Assembly: GCA_037440765.1 (NCBI GenBank) | Contig: JBBITL010000137.1 | Span: 1 to 7,423, forward strand | Length of the DNA: 7,423 nucleotides | Direction of reading: 5' to 3' | From: DTKY01 sp037440765 | Lineage (GTDB): Bacteria; Acidobacteriota; Terriglobia; Bryobacterales; Bryobacteraceae | In this document: positions 1 through 6,536 of the stretch, piece after piece | Layout: every line of letters starts with the position of its first letter | Numbering within the stretch: position 1 is the first letter of the stretch | Translations under genes and position numbers: made by a program | The notes under the pieces: generated by a model | The model's database searches: none | Told to the model about the DNA's origin: nothing | What the model saw: only the letters and a program-made list of their open reading frames with translations

Positions 1-790
1 AGTCAATCCACAGGGTCTGCGGCCGGTACTGCTCCACCAGGTCTACGGTCCTGCCCAGCCAGTCGTCCATGAAAGCCTCGGTGGGCTGGGACTCGCTGCC
101 GAAGCCGGTCCTGCGCGGATATCGCGGCCCGTAGAGCCCGGCGTAGACCGGCTCCCTCACATCGGATGGAAACTGCATCCCGCCCGCGTAGTACCACCAG
201 TTCTCGGCGCGGTGGCTGGAGACGCCGAAGACCATTCCGTGACGGCGAACCGCGCCCGCCAGCGCGGACACCACGTCGCGTTTGGGCCCCATGTTGACGG
301 CGTTCCAGTCGCTGAGGGTGTTGTTGTACATGGAGAAGCCGTCGTGATGCTCGGCGACCTGAACCACGTAACGGGCGCCGGCCCTGCGGAACAGCCGCGC
401 CCAGTGGTCCGGATCGAATCGAGCCGCGGTGAAGCGCGGGATGAAGTCCTTGTAGCCGAACTTGATCTGCGGGCCGTAGGTCCGGACGTGGTGCTTGAAG
501 ACCGGGCTCGACTCCAGGTACATGTCCCTCGGGTACCACTCGCTGCCGTAGGCCGGCACCGAGTAGACTCCCCAGTGGACGAAGATCCCCAGCCCGGCCT
601 CCCGAAGCCAGTCCGGAGTCTGATGGGTCCCCAGTGAATCCCATGAGGCCTCGAACGGCCCTTGCGCCACGCCGCGGCCGGCTTGGGCCAGGAGCGCCTG
701 CAAGCGGCTGTCGTAGGAACTGACCCGCGCGCAGCCCGAGAGTATGAGTGAGAAAAGCAGCCCCGCTATGGCAGCACCGGAAGATGACAC
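1..790 (-). CDS. GH29 alpha-L-fucosidase, predicted lipoprotein (3' end beyond window)
   Basis: Translation of the minus strand gives 263 open codons running off the left edge. It is a glycoside hydrolase family 29 alpha-L-fucosidase, which removes terminal L-fucose from glycans by a retaining mechanism. Visible family motifs are PDWLREAGLGIFVHWG (59-74) with GSEWYPRDMY after it, AEHHDGF (146-152, the fucose-binding His pair), and VEQYRPQTLWID (252-263). The last Asp (codon 4..2) is at the usual nucleophile position; the acid/base and C-terminal domain are outside the window. The N-terminus has a hydrophobic stretch ending in lipobox LSGC (Cys20), so the enzyme is probably an exported lipoprotein; residue +2 is Ala, not the inner-membrane Asp. 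The chosen start is GTG at 790, with GAGG 10 nt upstream. An in-frame GTG at 826 would add an Arg-containing n-region (starting VTRVCWFR) but has a weak ribosome site, so the start is uncertain. Divergent from the lolD-like gene. The family call is firm; substrate linkage cannot be told. Confidence 0.93.
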   Translation of the reverse strand, partial: MSSSGAAIAGLLFSLILSGCARVSSYDSRLQALLAQAGRGVAQGPFEASWDSLGTHQTPDWLREAGLGIFVHWGVYSVPAYGSEWYPRDMYLESSPVFKHHVRTYGPQIKFGYKDFIPRFTAARFDPDHWARLFRRAGARYVVQVAEHHDGFSMYNNTLSDWNAVNMGPKRDVVSALAGAVRRHGMVFGVSSHRAENWWYYAGGMQFPSDVREPVYAGLYGPRYPRRTGFGSESQPTEAFMDDWLGRTVDLVEQYRPQTLWID

Positions 791-890
791 TGATCGAGCG
801 CCTCGGAACCAGCATACCCGAGTCACTCCCGCCCGAGGCGGACACTATCCGTTCCTCCGTGCTAGCGTAGAAAGCAGAGGGTCTGGCCTC
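791..890. promoter_or_regulatory. Divergent intergenic region with spaced inverted repeat
   Basis: These 100 bases separate the fucosidase start (minus) from the lolD-like start (plus), so promoters for both must lie here or inside the neighbouring coding ends. Seen directly: an exact 8-bp inverted repeat, CGCCTCGG at 799-806 and CCGAGGCG at 833-840, with half-sites 34 bp apart centre to centre. GAGGG at 877-881 is a good ribosome site for the ATG at 891. No convincing -35/-10 pair is visible on either strand; GTATGCTGG (minus strand, about 816-808) could be a poor extended -10 for the fucosidase. If the fucosidase starts at 826, one arm of the repeat lies in its signal-peptide codons. Confidence 0.4.
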
Positions 891-1607
891 ATGCAGCCGG
901 CGGGAGACATAGCCATCCGGGCCGCTGATCTTTCCAAGCGATACCGGAGCGGAGACGGCGATCTGGTCGTCTTCTCCGGTCTGTGCCTGGAGGTGCGGCG
1001 CGGGGAGATGCTGGCCATAGTGGGGGAATCCGGGGCCGGCAAGTCCACGCTGCTGCATCTGCTGGGAGGACTGGACCGTCCGTCGGAGGGCTCCATCCAC
1101 TTTGGGGGGCGCGACATCACCAGGCTGGGTGACGCCGGCCTGGCGGACTTGCGGAACCGGTCGATAGGTTTCGTATGGCAGATCCACTACCTGTTGCCGG
1201 AGTTCACCGCCCTTGAGAACGTCATGATGCCGCTGCTGATCCGGGGCTTGTCCCGGCTGGAGGCGGGAGCGGCCGCCATGGAGCGGCTGGAGGAGGTCGG
1301 CCTGCGCGCGCGAGCCTCCCACCGCGCCGGCGAACTGTCCGGCGGGGAGCAGCAGCGCGTGGTCCTGGCCAGAGCGCTGGTGGGCAACCCCGAGATCCTT
1401 CTGGCCGACGAGCCCACCGGGAACCTCGACCACGGCACCGCCGGCAGGATCTTCACCCTGCTTGAGGAGTTGCACCGCGCGCACCGCCTTACATCTGTCT
1501 ATGTGACCCACAACCTCTCGTTCGCCAGCCGCTGCGACCGGGTCCTGAAACTTGAGGGAGGCACGCTTGCCCCGTGCCTGCTGGAGGATGGGAAAGCCCA
1601 TGTTTGA
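891..1607 (+). CDS. lolD: LolD-like lipoprotein-releasing ABC transporter ATP-binding protein
   Basis: A 238-residue ABC ATPase, the usual LolD length. In LolCDE the ATPase powers release of outer-membrane lipoproteins from the inner membrane to the carrier LolA. All nucleotide-binding motifs are intact: Walker A GESGAGKST (45-53), Q-loop Gln97, signature LSGGE (149-153), Walker B ILLADE (169-174), D-loop NLD (178-180) and switch His207. The stretch LLPEFTALENV followed by MMPLLI, just after the Q-loop (101-117), is characteristic of LolD and separates it from MacB- or FtsE-type ATPases. The ATG at 891 is chosen because GAGGG lies 9 nt upstream and the family alignment begins just after it; the frame stays open to 744 but that would overlap the divergent gene. 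No LolC/E-type permease is in the window; on the 5' side there is only the divergent fucosidase, so the membrane partner is encoded elsewhere. The 3' end overlaps clpC by 8 nt, implying coupled translation. Confidence 0.88.
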   Translation: MQPAGDIAIRAADLSKRYRSGDGDLVVFSGLCLEVRRGEMLAIVGESGAGKSTLLHLLGGLDRPSEGSIHFGGRDITRLGDAGLADLRNRSIGFVWQIHYLLPEFTALENVMMPLLIRGLSRLEAGAAAMERLEEVGLRARASHRAGELSGGEQQRVVLARALVGNPEILLADEPTGNLDHGTAGRIFTLLEELHRAHRLTSVYVTHNLSFASRCDRVLKLEGGTLAPCLLEDGKAHV

Positions 1608-4080
1608 GAGATACACGGAGAAAGCCCGCAGAGTCATCTTCTTCGCCCGGTACGAGGCCAGCCAGTTCGGAAGTCCCTACATCGAGTCCGAGCACCTGTT
1701 GCTGGGCCTGCTCCGCGAGGACAAGGCGCTGGCCAACCGGTTTCTGCGGTCGCACGCCGCCATCGAGTCGATCCGCAAGCAGGTGGAGGCGCACACCACG
1801 ACCCGCGAGAAGGTCTCCACTTCGGTGGACCTGCCTTTGAGCCACGAGTGCAAGCGAGTGCTGGCTTACGGCGCCGAGGAGGCCGAGCGCCTCAATCACA
1901 AGCACATCGGCACGGAACACCTTCTGCTGGGCCTGCTGCGCGAGGAGAAGTGCTTCGCCTCGGAAATCCTCCACGAGCGTGGGCTGCGGCTGTCGCAGGT
2001 GAGGGAGGAGATCGCGCGCAGCAGCTCGGACAAGATGACCTCCGGCCGGCCGAAGGAAAGCTCGCTGCTGACCGAGTTCAGCCGGGATCTTACCCAGTCC
2101 GCCGTGGACGGCGCCCTCGACCCGCTGATAGGCCGGGAGAACGAGCTGGAGCGGGTGATCCAGATCCTGTGCCGCCGCACCAAGAACAACCCGGTCCTGA
2201 TAGGGGAGCCCGGAGTCGGCAAGACCGCCATCGTCGAGGGGCTGGCCCAGCGCATCGCGGGCGGCGAAGTGCCCAGCTTCCTGGCCGACAAGCGCATCCT
2301 GGCCCTGGACCTGTCCCTGATCGTGGCCGGCACCAAGTACCGCGGCCAGTTCGAGGAGCGCCTGAAGACCATCATGAAGGAGCTGATGGAGAACCAGAAC
2401 GCCGTCATCTTCATCGACGAGCTTCACACGCTGGTGGGCGCCGGTTCGGCCGAAGGGTCGCTCGACGCCGCCAACATCCTGAAGCCGGCGCTTTCCCGCG
2501 GCGAGGTGCAGTGCATCGGGGCCACCACGCCCGGCGAGTTTCGCAAGTCGATCGAGAAGGACAGGTCGTTGGAGCGCCGCTTCCAGGCCGTTAAGGTGAC
2601 GCCGCCGGCCGAGTCCGATGCCATCAAGATCCTGTTCGGAATCAAGGAGCGCTACGAGAAGTTCCACGCCGTGGCATACACCGATGAGGCCGTGGAGACC
2701 GCCGTCTACGCCTCCAGCCGGTTCATCCCCGACCGCTTCCTCCCCGACAAGGCCATCGACCTGATCGACGAGGCCGGCGCCCGTGTCAAGCTGCGCCAGA
2801 CCACGCTTCCGGACGAGGTGGCCGAGATCCAGAAGCGCATAAAGTTCATCGTGCACCGCATGGAGACCGCCATCGCCAGCCACGAGTTCGAAAAAGCGCG
2901 TTTCTATTCGGACGAGGAGCGCAAGGAGCGGGAGAACCTCCGTAAGCTGCGCGACAAATACAACCTGGACGACAGCTCGACCGGCATAGTGACCAAGGAC
3001 GACATCGAGGACGTCGTGGCCCGCTGGACCGGCGTCCCCATGACAGCCATTCGCGAGGAGGAGGTGGCCAAGCTCATCCGCATCGAGGAAGAGCTGCACA
3101 AGCGCGTCATCAGCCAGGAGAAGGCCCTGGGCGCGCTGGCCCGCGCCATCCGGCGGTCGCGCGCGGGCCTGAAATCGCCCAAGCGCCCGGCCGGCTCATT
3201 TCTTTTTCTGGGACCCACCGGCGTGGGCAAGACCGAGGTTGCCCGCGCCCTGGCCGAGTTTCTGTTCGGCAGCGAGAAGTCCCTGATCCGCTTCGACATG
3301 TCCGAGTTCATGGAGAAGCACTCGGTGTCCAAGCTGATCGGCTCGCCTCCCGGCTACGTCGGCTACGAGGAGGGCGGCCAGCTCACCGAGCGCGTCAAGC
3401 GCGCGCCGTACTCGGTGATCCTGCTCGACGAGATCGAGAAGGCCCACCCCGACGTCTACAACATCCTGCTCCAGGTGTTCGAGGACGGGCAGTTGACCGA
3501 CGGCATCGGCAACACCATCGACTTCAAGAACACCATCATCATCATGACCTCCAACCTGGGGGCGCGGCACCTGGAGAAACGCACGCAGTTGGGATTCTCG
3601 GCTCCCGGCAAGGAGGGCGTCCCGCCCAAGGTCGAGGACATGGTGATGGGCGAGGTGAAGCGGGCCTTCAACCCCGAGTTCCTCAACCGGCTGGACGAAG
3701 TGATCCTGTTCACCTCGCTCACCGACGACGACCTGCTGAAGATCATCCACCTGCTGGTGGAGCAGATCAACCAGAACCTGGCGGCCAAGCAGATCCGCAT
3801 CCAGCTCGCCCCGGAGGCGGCCAGGTACATCCTGGAGAAGACCTGCGGCGACCGCAGCTATGGCGCGCGCCCGCTGCGCCGCGCCTTGCAGAAGTACGTC
3901 GAGGACCCCCTCAGCGAAGCCCTCATCCAGGGCACGCTCGCGCGCCCCGCCGACCTGGAGGTGTACCTCGGCGACACCGGCCTGTTCTGCCGCCCCATCC
4001 GGGAAGTTGAGGAGCAACTCGTCGGCGCCGGCGGCCCGGAGGAGGGCCCTCCCCCCGGCACGCCGCTGTATACCTTCTGA
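1600..4080 (+). CDS. clpC: ATP-dependent Clp protease ATP-binding subunit ClpC
   Basis: An 826-residue class I Hsp100 unfoldase of normal ClpC length. It unfolds substrates and feeds them to the ClpP peptidase in the cytoplasm. Domains in order: two Clp_N repeats (about 1-140, each with an EHLLLGLLRE motif); AAA+ module D1 with Walker A GEPGVGKT (202-209), Walker B VIFIDE (269-274) and arginine finger LERRF (324-328); a short middle segment with a UVR-like motif (about 418-450, HEFEKARFYSDEERKERE), which marks ClpC rather than ClpB; module D2 with Walker A GPTGVGKT (538-545), Walker B VILLDE (606-611) and sensor 2 GARPLRR (755-761). LGF at 664-666 sits where the ClpP-docking loop belongs, so it should work with ClpP. 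The start at 1600 (MFERYTEKARR) is the family start; GGAGG at 1583-1587 lies 12 nt upstream, inside lolD. The Pro/Gly-rich tail (about 811-826) is outside the conserved core. No clpP, mcsA, mcsB or ctsR is present here. Confidence 0.97.
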   Translation: MFERYTEKARRVIFFARYEASQFGSPYIESEHLLLGLLREDKALANRFLRSHAAIESIRKQVEAHTTTREKVSTSVDLPLSHECKRVLAYGAEEAERLNHKHIGTEHLLLGLLREEKCFASEILHERGLRLSQVREEIARSSSDKMTSGRPKESSLLTEFSRDLTQSAVDGALDPLIGRENELERVIQILCRRTKNNPVLIGEPGVGKTAIVEGLAQRIAGGEVPSFLADKRILALDLSLIVAGTKYRGQFEERLKTIMKELMENQNAVIFIDELHTLVGAGSAEGSLDAANILKPALSRGEVQCIGATTPGEFRKSIEKDRSLERRFQAVKVTPPAESDAIKILFGIKERYEKFHAVAYTDEAVETAVYASSRFIPDRFLPDKAIDLIDEAGARVKLRQTTLPDEVAEIQKRIKFIVHRMETAIASHEFEKARFYSDEERKERENLRKLRDKYNLDDSSTGIVTKDDIEDVVARWTGVPMTAIREEEVAKLIRIEEELHKRVISQEKALGALARAIRRSRAGLKSPKRPAGSFLFLGPTGVGKTEVARALAEFLFGSEKSLIRFDMSEFMEKHSVSKLIGSPPGYVGYEEGGQLTERVKRAPYSVILLDEIEKAHPDVYNILLQVFEDGQLTDGIGNTIDFKNTIIIMTSNLGARHLEKRTQLGFSAPGKEGVPPKVEDMVMGEVKRAFNPEFLNRLDEVILFTSLTDDDLLKIIHLLVEQINQNLAAKQIRIQLAPEAARYILEKTCGDRSYGARPLRRALQKYVEDPLSEALIQGTLARPADLEVYLGDTGLFCRPIREVEEQLVGAGGPEEGPPPGTPLYTF

Positions 4081-4108
4081 CACAGCGCTTAGGGGCCGCC
4101 CTCCGTCC

Positions 4109-4130
4109 GCTCTCATTGTAGGATGAGAGC
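4109..4130. promoter_or_regulatory. Perfect 8-bp inverted repeat upstream of the MNT/HEPN pair
   Basis: GCTCTCAT at 4109-4116 and ATGAGAGC at 4123-4130 are exact reverse complements around the 6-base loop TGTAGG. The palindrome lies between the clpC stop (4080) and the preferred MNT start (4135), and includes an alternative in-frame ATG at 4123. It could be an operator for autoregulation, common in toxin-antitoxin-like operons, or an RNA hairpin that hides the ribosome site (AGGA at 4120-4123). A clpC terminator is less likely because no T-run follows. Function is inferred from position only. Confidence 0.45.
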
Positions 4131-4134
4131 TGTC

Positions 4135-4470
4135 ATGACGCGCCCGGAAGCGATCGAGGAAGTGACCCGCCGGCTGGTGGCGTTCTTCCGGCCCATCCGG
4201 ATCTACCTGTTCGGTTCGGAGGCCCGAGGGGAGGCCGGACCGGACAGTGATCTCGATTTCCCGGTCGTTCTGCCGGACGACAGCCCCAAGGAGGTTCTGC
4301 GCGCCACGGGAATACACGCCGCGTTATCAGGAATCCCTTACCCGGTGGAAGTCATTCCATGGCGGCAGGCCGACTTCGACGGACGTGCGCAGCACGTGGT
4401 CGCATCCCTTCCCGCTACTGTAACGCGCGAGGGCAGGCTTCTCTATGACTCCCGCCGACTGGCTGCTTGA
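4135..4470 (+). CDS. MNT-type minimal nucleotidyltransferase (antitoxin-like)
   Basis: A 111-residue protein of the minimal nucleotidyltransferase fold (polymerase beta-like superfamily). The motif GSEARG (27-32) followed by DSDLD (37-41) is the GS...DxD active site; Asp39 and Asp41 should bind the metal-nucleotide, and Glu72 in VEV is the likely third carboxylate. In MntA-HepT (type VII) modules such proteins act as antitoxins by transferring AMP to the HEPN partner; whether this one does so is inference. The start at 4135 (MTRPEAIEEV) is preferred because AGGA lies 11 nt upstream and homologues usually begin this way. An in-frame ATG at 4123 would add four residues but lies inside the 4109-4130 palindrome with no spaced ribosome site. 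The gene follows clpC by 54 nt, so read-through from the lolD-clpC unit is possible. Its end overlaps the HEPN gene by 26 nt. The fold call is firm. Confidence 0.88.
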   Translation: MTRPEAIEEVTRRLVAFFRPIRIYLFGSEARGEAGPDSDLDFPVVLPDDSPKEVLRATGIHAALSGIPYPVEVIPWRQADFDGRAQHVVASLPATVTREGRLLYDSRRLAA

Positions 4471-4849
4471 CGAGACTCGCCAGTGGGTACGGCGAGCGGA
4501 AGCCGGCTTGCGGGCGGCAGCCCTGTGCATAGCGGAGCTGCCATCAGAGGCTCTCTTTCGCTGCCAGCAGGCGGCCGAGAAGTATCTCAAGGCGTACCTC
4601 GCCTGGAACCAGACAGCCTTCCGCAAGACGCACGAACCGCGCGAGTTGGGGAGTCGCTGCGTCGAACTGGAGCCGGCACTGCGCGAGGCTCTCGAGCCTG
4701 CCTGCGGCCTCTCGAAGTACGCCTGGACCCTTCGTTATCCGGGCTCCCCGTACGAGCCCGAAGTCGGCGAGGCAGCCGCAGGCCGGGCTCTGGCTGAGCA
4801 GGTGCGCGCGACTGTCAAGCTGAGGTTGCCGCCCGCCGCCACAGAGTGA
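4445..4849 (+). CDS. HEPN domain protein (partner of the MNT nucleotidyltransferase)
   Basis: A 134-residue, mainly helical protein that fits the HEPN family (Pfam PF05168 type). It shows WVRRAEAGLRAA (14-25), FRCQQAAEKYLKAYL (38-52), the family motif KTHEPREL (61-68) and a late YAWTLRYPG (92-100), in the usual order. HEPN proteins next to MNT genes are often RNase toxins or structural partners of the nucleotidyltransferase. Here the usual RX4-6H catalytic motif is missing: His63 is the only histidine, and positions 56-58 before it are Gln, Thr and Ala, with Arg60 too close. The HepT-type RX4HXY AMP-acceptor motif is also absent. It may therefore be a non-nuclease member or act through other residues. 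The ATG at 4445 lies 26 nt before the MNT stop in another frame, with AGGGCAGG at about 4430-4437 as ribosome site; the two genes are surely coupled. Confidence 0.85.
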   Translation: MTPADWLLDETRQWVRRAEAGLRAAALCIAELPSEALFRCQQAAEKYLKAYLAWNQTAFRKTHEPRELGSRCVELEPALREALEPACGLSKYAWTLRYPGSPYEPEVGEAAAGRALAEQVRATVKLRLPPAATE

Positions 4850-4884
4850 TGGCGGCCAGCGTTGCGTGCCTTGCATGCGAACAA

Positions 4885-4905
4885 GGGCTCGCCGCGGGCG
4901 AGCCC
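4885..4905 (-). terminator. GC-rich hairpin, likely terminator of the Ig-repeat gene
   Basis: GGGCTCGCC (4885-4893) and GGCGAGCCC (4897-4905) form a perfect 9-bp stem with a 3-base loop. It lies between the HEPN stop (4849, plus) and the Ig-repeat gene stop (4918-4916, minus). On the minus strand it begins 10 nt after the stop and is followed by the T-rich TTGTT, so it fits a rho-independent terminator for that gene. On the plus strand no T-run follows, so any effect on HEPN transcripts would be weaker. Confidence 0.65.
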
Positions 4906-4915
4906 CCGTGTCACC

Positions 4916-5821
4916 CTACTGTAGGTTCGGGATCGCCGAGTAGTATCGCAGCGGAGACGGGCTGCCGTCCGGGTTGGCGATGGCCACGGCCAGCGAGCGG
5001 TCGGTTCCGGGCGTCGTCGTAGCAGGGACCTCGAAAGTGACGACGTACACTCCCACCACGCCCGGCAGCGTCTCGGCGGAGACCACCCGCACGCCGCCGT
5101 GGTTCAACGCCACCACGAGCGGCGCGAGGACGTTCTGGTTGGCGATGCCCGCCGAGTTGGTCGCCAGGGGCGGGCTGGTCTGCCCCAGCCCTCCGCAGAT
5201 CACCCGGAGGATGGTGCCCCGCTGCGCCGGGCTGTCGTAGGTCACCGCGGTGCCGTCCAGCCGGGTTACCAGCGCGTAGCGCTGCCCGCCCGGGCCAACC
5301 CCCTCGAAGATGCCGGGCTGGTAGGTCTTGACCTCCACTCCCGTGACGGTCGTGGTGCCGCCTCCGGCGTTAACAGTCACGGAGGTTGGAGTCCCCGGCG
5401 TCAGGCTGAAGGGCGCCTGCACCACCACGAACTCCTGTCCGTTGATGTTGTTGACGTGGTAGATCGGGGCCCTGGTCGACCCGAACAGGACCTCCACCCC
5501 CGCCAGGGTGGTTGGAAGCGACCCCAGCAGGAAACCATTGTTGGCCACCACGGTGCCCTGAACTGAGGGGGCAATCCGCTGCCCGTAGATGGCGATGATC
5601 CCGCCCGGGGTAACCCCCGGATCGCCGCTGATGGCGTTGCGTATGTTCTGCCGGCTGACCTCGGGACCGGGGGGCACGACCGTGAGGTCGAACGTCACGG
5701 TGAAGGTGAAGGCCGTTGCCCGCACCACCACGGCCCCCGCCGTGGCGCCCGCCCTTAGCGCCGCCGACGCCCGGCCGTTCGAGCCCGTCACTACCGTCGG
5801 GTTCCCCACGATCGTGGCAGG
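4916..5821 (-). CDS. Downstream segment: end of sixth Ig-like repeat plus TIGR03437-like C-terminal domain
   Basis: About 301 codons in the second frame. It begins with the rest of the sixth Ig-like repeat (PATIVGNPTVVTGSNGRAS to VPPGPE, 5821-5660). A domain of about 245 residues follows (5659-4919) and matches the TIGR03437 (Soli_cterm) pattern: VTPGGIIAIYGQRIAP, then LPTTLAGVEVLFGSTRAPIY, VVVQAPFSLTPGT, QPGIFEG, RGTILRVICGGLGQTSP and VVGVYVVTFEVPATTTPGT. Family members carry this domain at the very C-terminus of large exported proteins in Solibacter relatives, and the stop here, 4 residues after RYYSAIPNLQ begins to diverge, fits that. The role of the domain is not known; surface anchoring or export is a guess. 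An in-frame GTG at 5866 exists but the codons before 5821 give no domain-like sequence, so independent translation is unlikely. Confidence 0.78.
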   Translation of the reverse strand, partial: PATIVGNPTVVTGSNGRASAALRAGATAGAVVVRATAFTFTVTFDLTVVPPGPEVSRQNIRNAISGDPGVTPGGIIAIYGQRIAPSVQGTVVANNGFLLGSLPTTLAGVEVLFGSTRAPIYHVNNINGQEFVVVQAPFSLTPGTPTSVTVNAGGGTTTVTGVEVKTYQPGIFEGVGPGGQRYALVTRLDGTAVTYDSPAQRGTILRVICGGLGQTSPPLATNSAGIANQNVLAPLVVALNHGGVRVVSAETLPGVVGVYVVTFEVPATTTPGTDRSLAVAIANPDGSPSPLRYYSAIPNLQ

Positions 5822-6536
5822 CGAAGGTGACTGCGGCGCCCTGGACCGGAGCGCTCTGCTGGTCACGAAGTTCCACCACCAGGGCGGCCGCGAAATCCTG
5901 GTTGATGACTGCGCTCTGCCTGTCGCCGCCCACCTTGGTCATGGAGGAAGCCGGGATCCCGACGTTCAGGTTGAACGTGACAGTGAACCCCGACAATGCC
6001 GCCCGAATCACCACGGGTCCCGGTGTGGCGCCCGCCGTTACCTGGACCGACGCACGGCCGTCCGCCGCCGTAACCGCCGAGGAACTCTGGAGAGCCGCCG
6101 CTCCGCTGACGACCGTGTAGGCCACCGTCAGGCCGGCGGCGGGCTGTCCCTGCGTGTCCCGCGCCAGCACCACCAGCGGAGCCGTGAATTGCTGGTTGAC
6201 GAGCGCGTTCTGCCCGTCTCCGCTGACGAGCGCCAGGCTGCCGACGGGGATGTTCACGGTCAAGCTGAACACAGCTTGCGCGGCGCCGGCCCGCAGCCGG
6301 ATCTGCACTTGGCCGCCGGTCGTGCCGAGCCGCACCTGGGCGCTCACCCTCGCTGCGGCATCGGCCGCGCTGCTGGAGCTCACGATGGTCGCGGTCCCGG
6401 GCGTTACCACTTCCCACGTCACGGGCGTCCCCGGGAGCTTGTTCCCGAAGCCGTCGCTGATCTCGGCCGAGAGCGCCACCGGAAGCAGCGCGTTCGGCCC
6501 CCCGGTCTGGTTGTTTCCGCCCAGAATCGAGACCAG
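5660..6536 (-). repeat. Three closely similar tandem Ig-like repeats (coding)
   Basis: Three units of about 95-100 codons follow one another: 6536-6240, 6239-5946 and 5945-5660. The last two are the most alike. Both open with a GDxQ(N/S)AxxNQ(Q/D)F pattern and end in a GATxGxVVxRA...FTVTF pattern, and the similarity is visible at DNA level too (compare 5885-5945 with 6180-6240). This suggests duplication within the gene. Such tandem repeats are sites for recombination and for assembly error, which bears on the frameshift in the last unit. Confidence 0.65.

Noticed and set aside
744..890. N-terminal extension of the LolD-like protein from ATG at 744
   Set aside because: It would overlap the divergent fucosidase signal-peptide region, has no LolD-like sequence, and the ATG at 891 has a well-placed ribosome site.
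3..1637. 544-codon minus-strand open frame across the fucosidase and lolD
   Set aside because: It lies out of frame with the fucosidase over 1-790 and antisense to lolD; the translation is low-complexity Arg/Gly/Pro-rich with no family motif. GC-rich DNA makes such shadows common.
1489..3099. 536-codon minus-strand open frame antisense to clpC
   Set aside because: Leu/Gly/Asp-rich antisense shadow of a strongly conserved plus-strand gene; no domain is recognisable.
4091..4102. Short GC hairpin after clpC as a terminator
   Set aside because: Only a 4-bp stem with no T-run; too weak to support.
3196..4317. 373-codon minus-strand open frame antisense to clpC and the MNT gene
   Set aside because: Same kind of shadow; it crosses two well-supported genes and shows no motif.
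5815..5830. Programmed ribosomal frameshift in the Ig-repeat gene
   Set aside because: No slippery heptamer or obvious downstream stimulatory structure at the junction, and the repeat is short by several residues, which points to a deletion instead.
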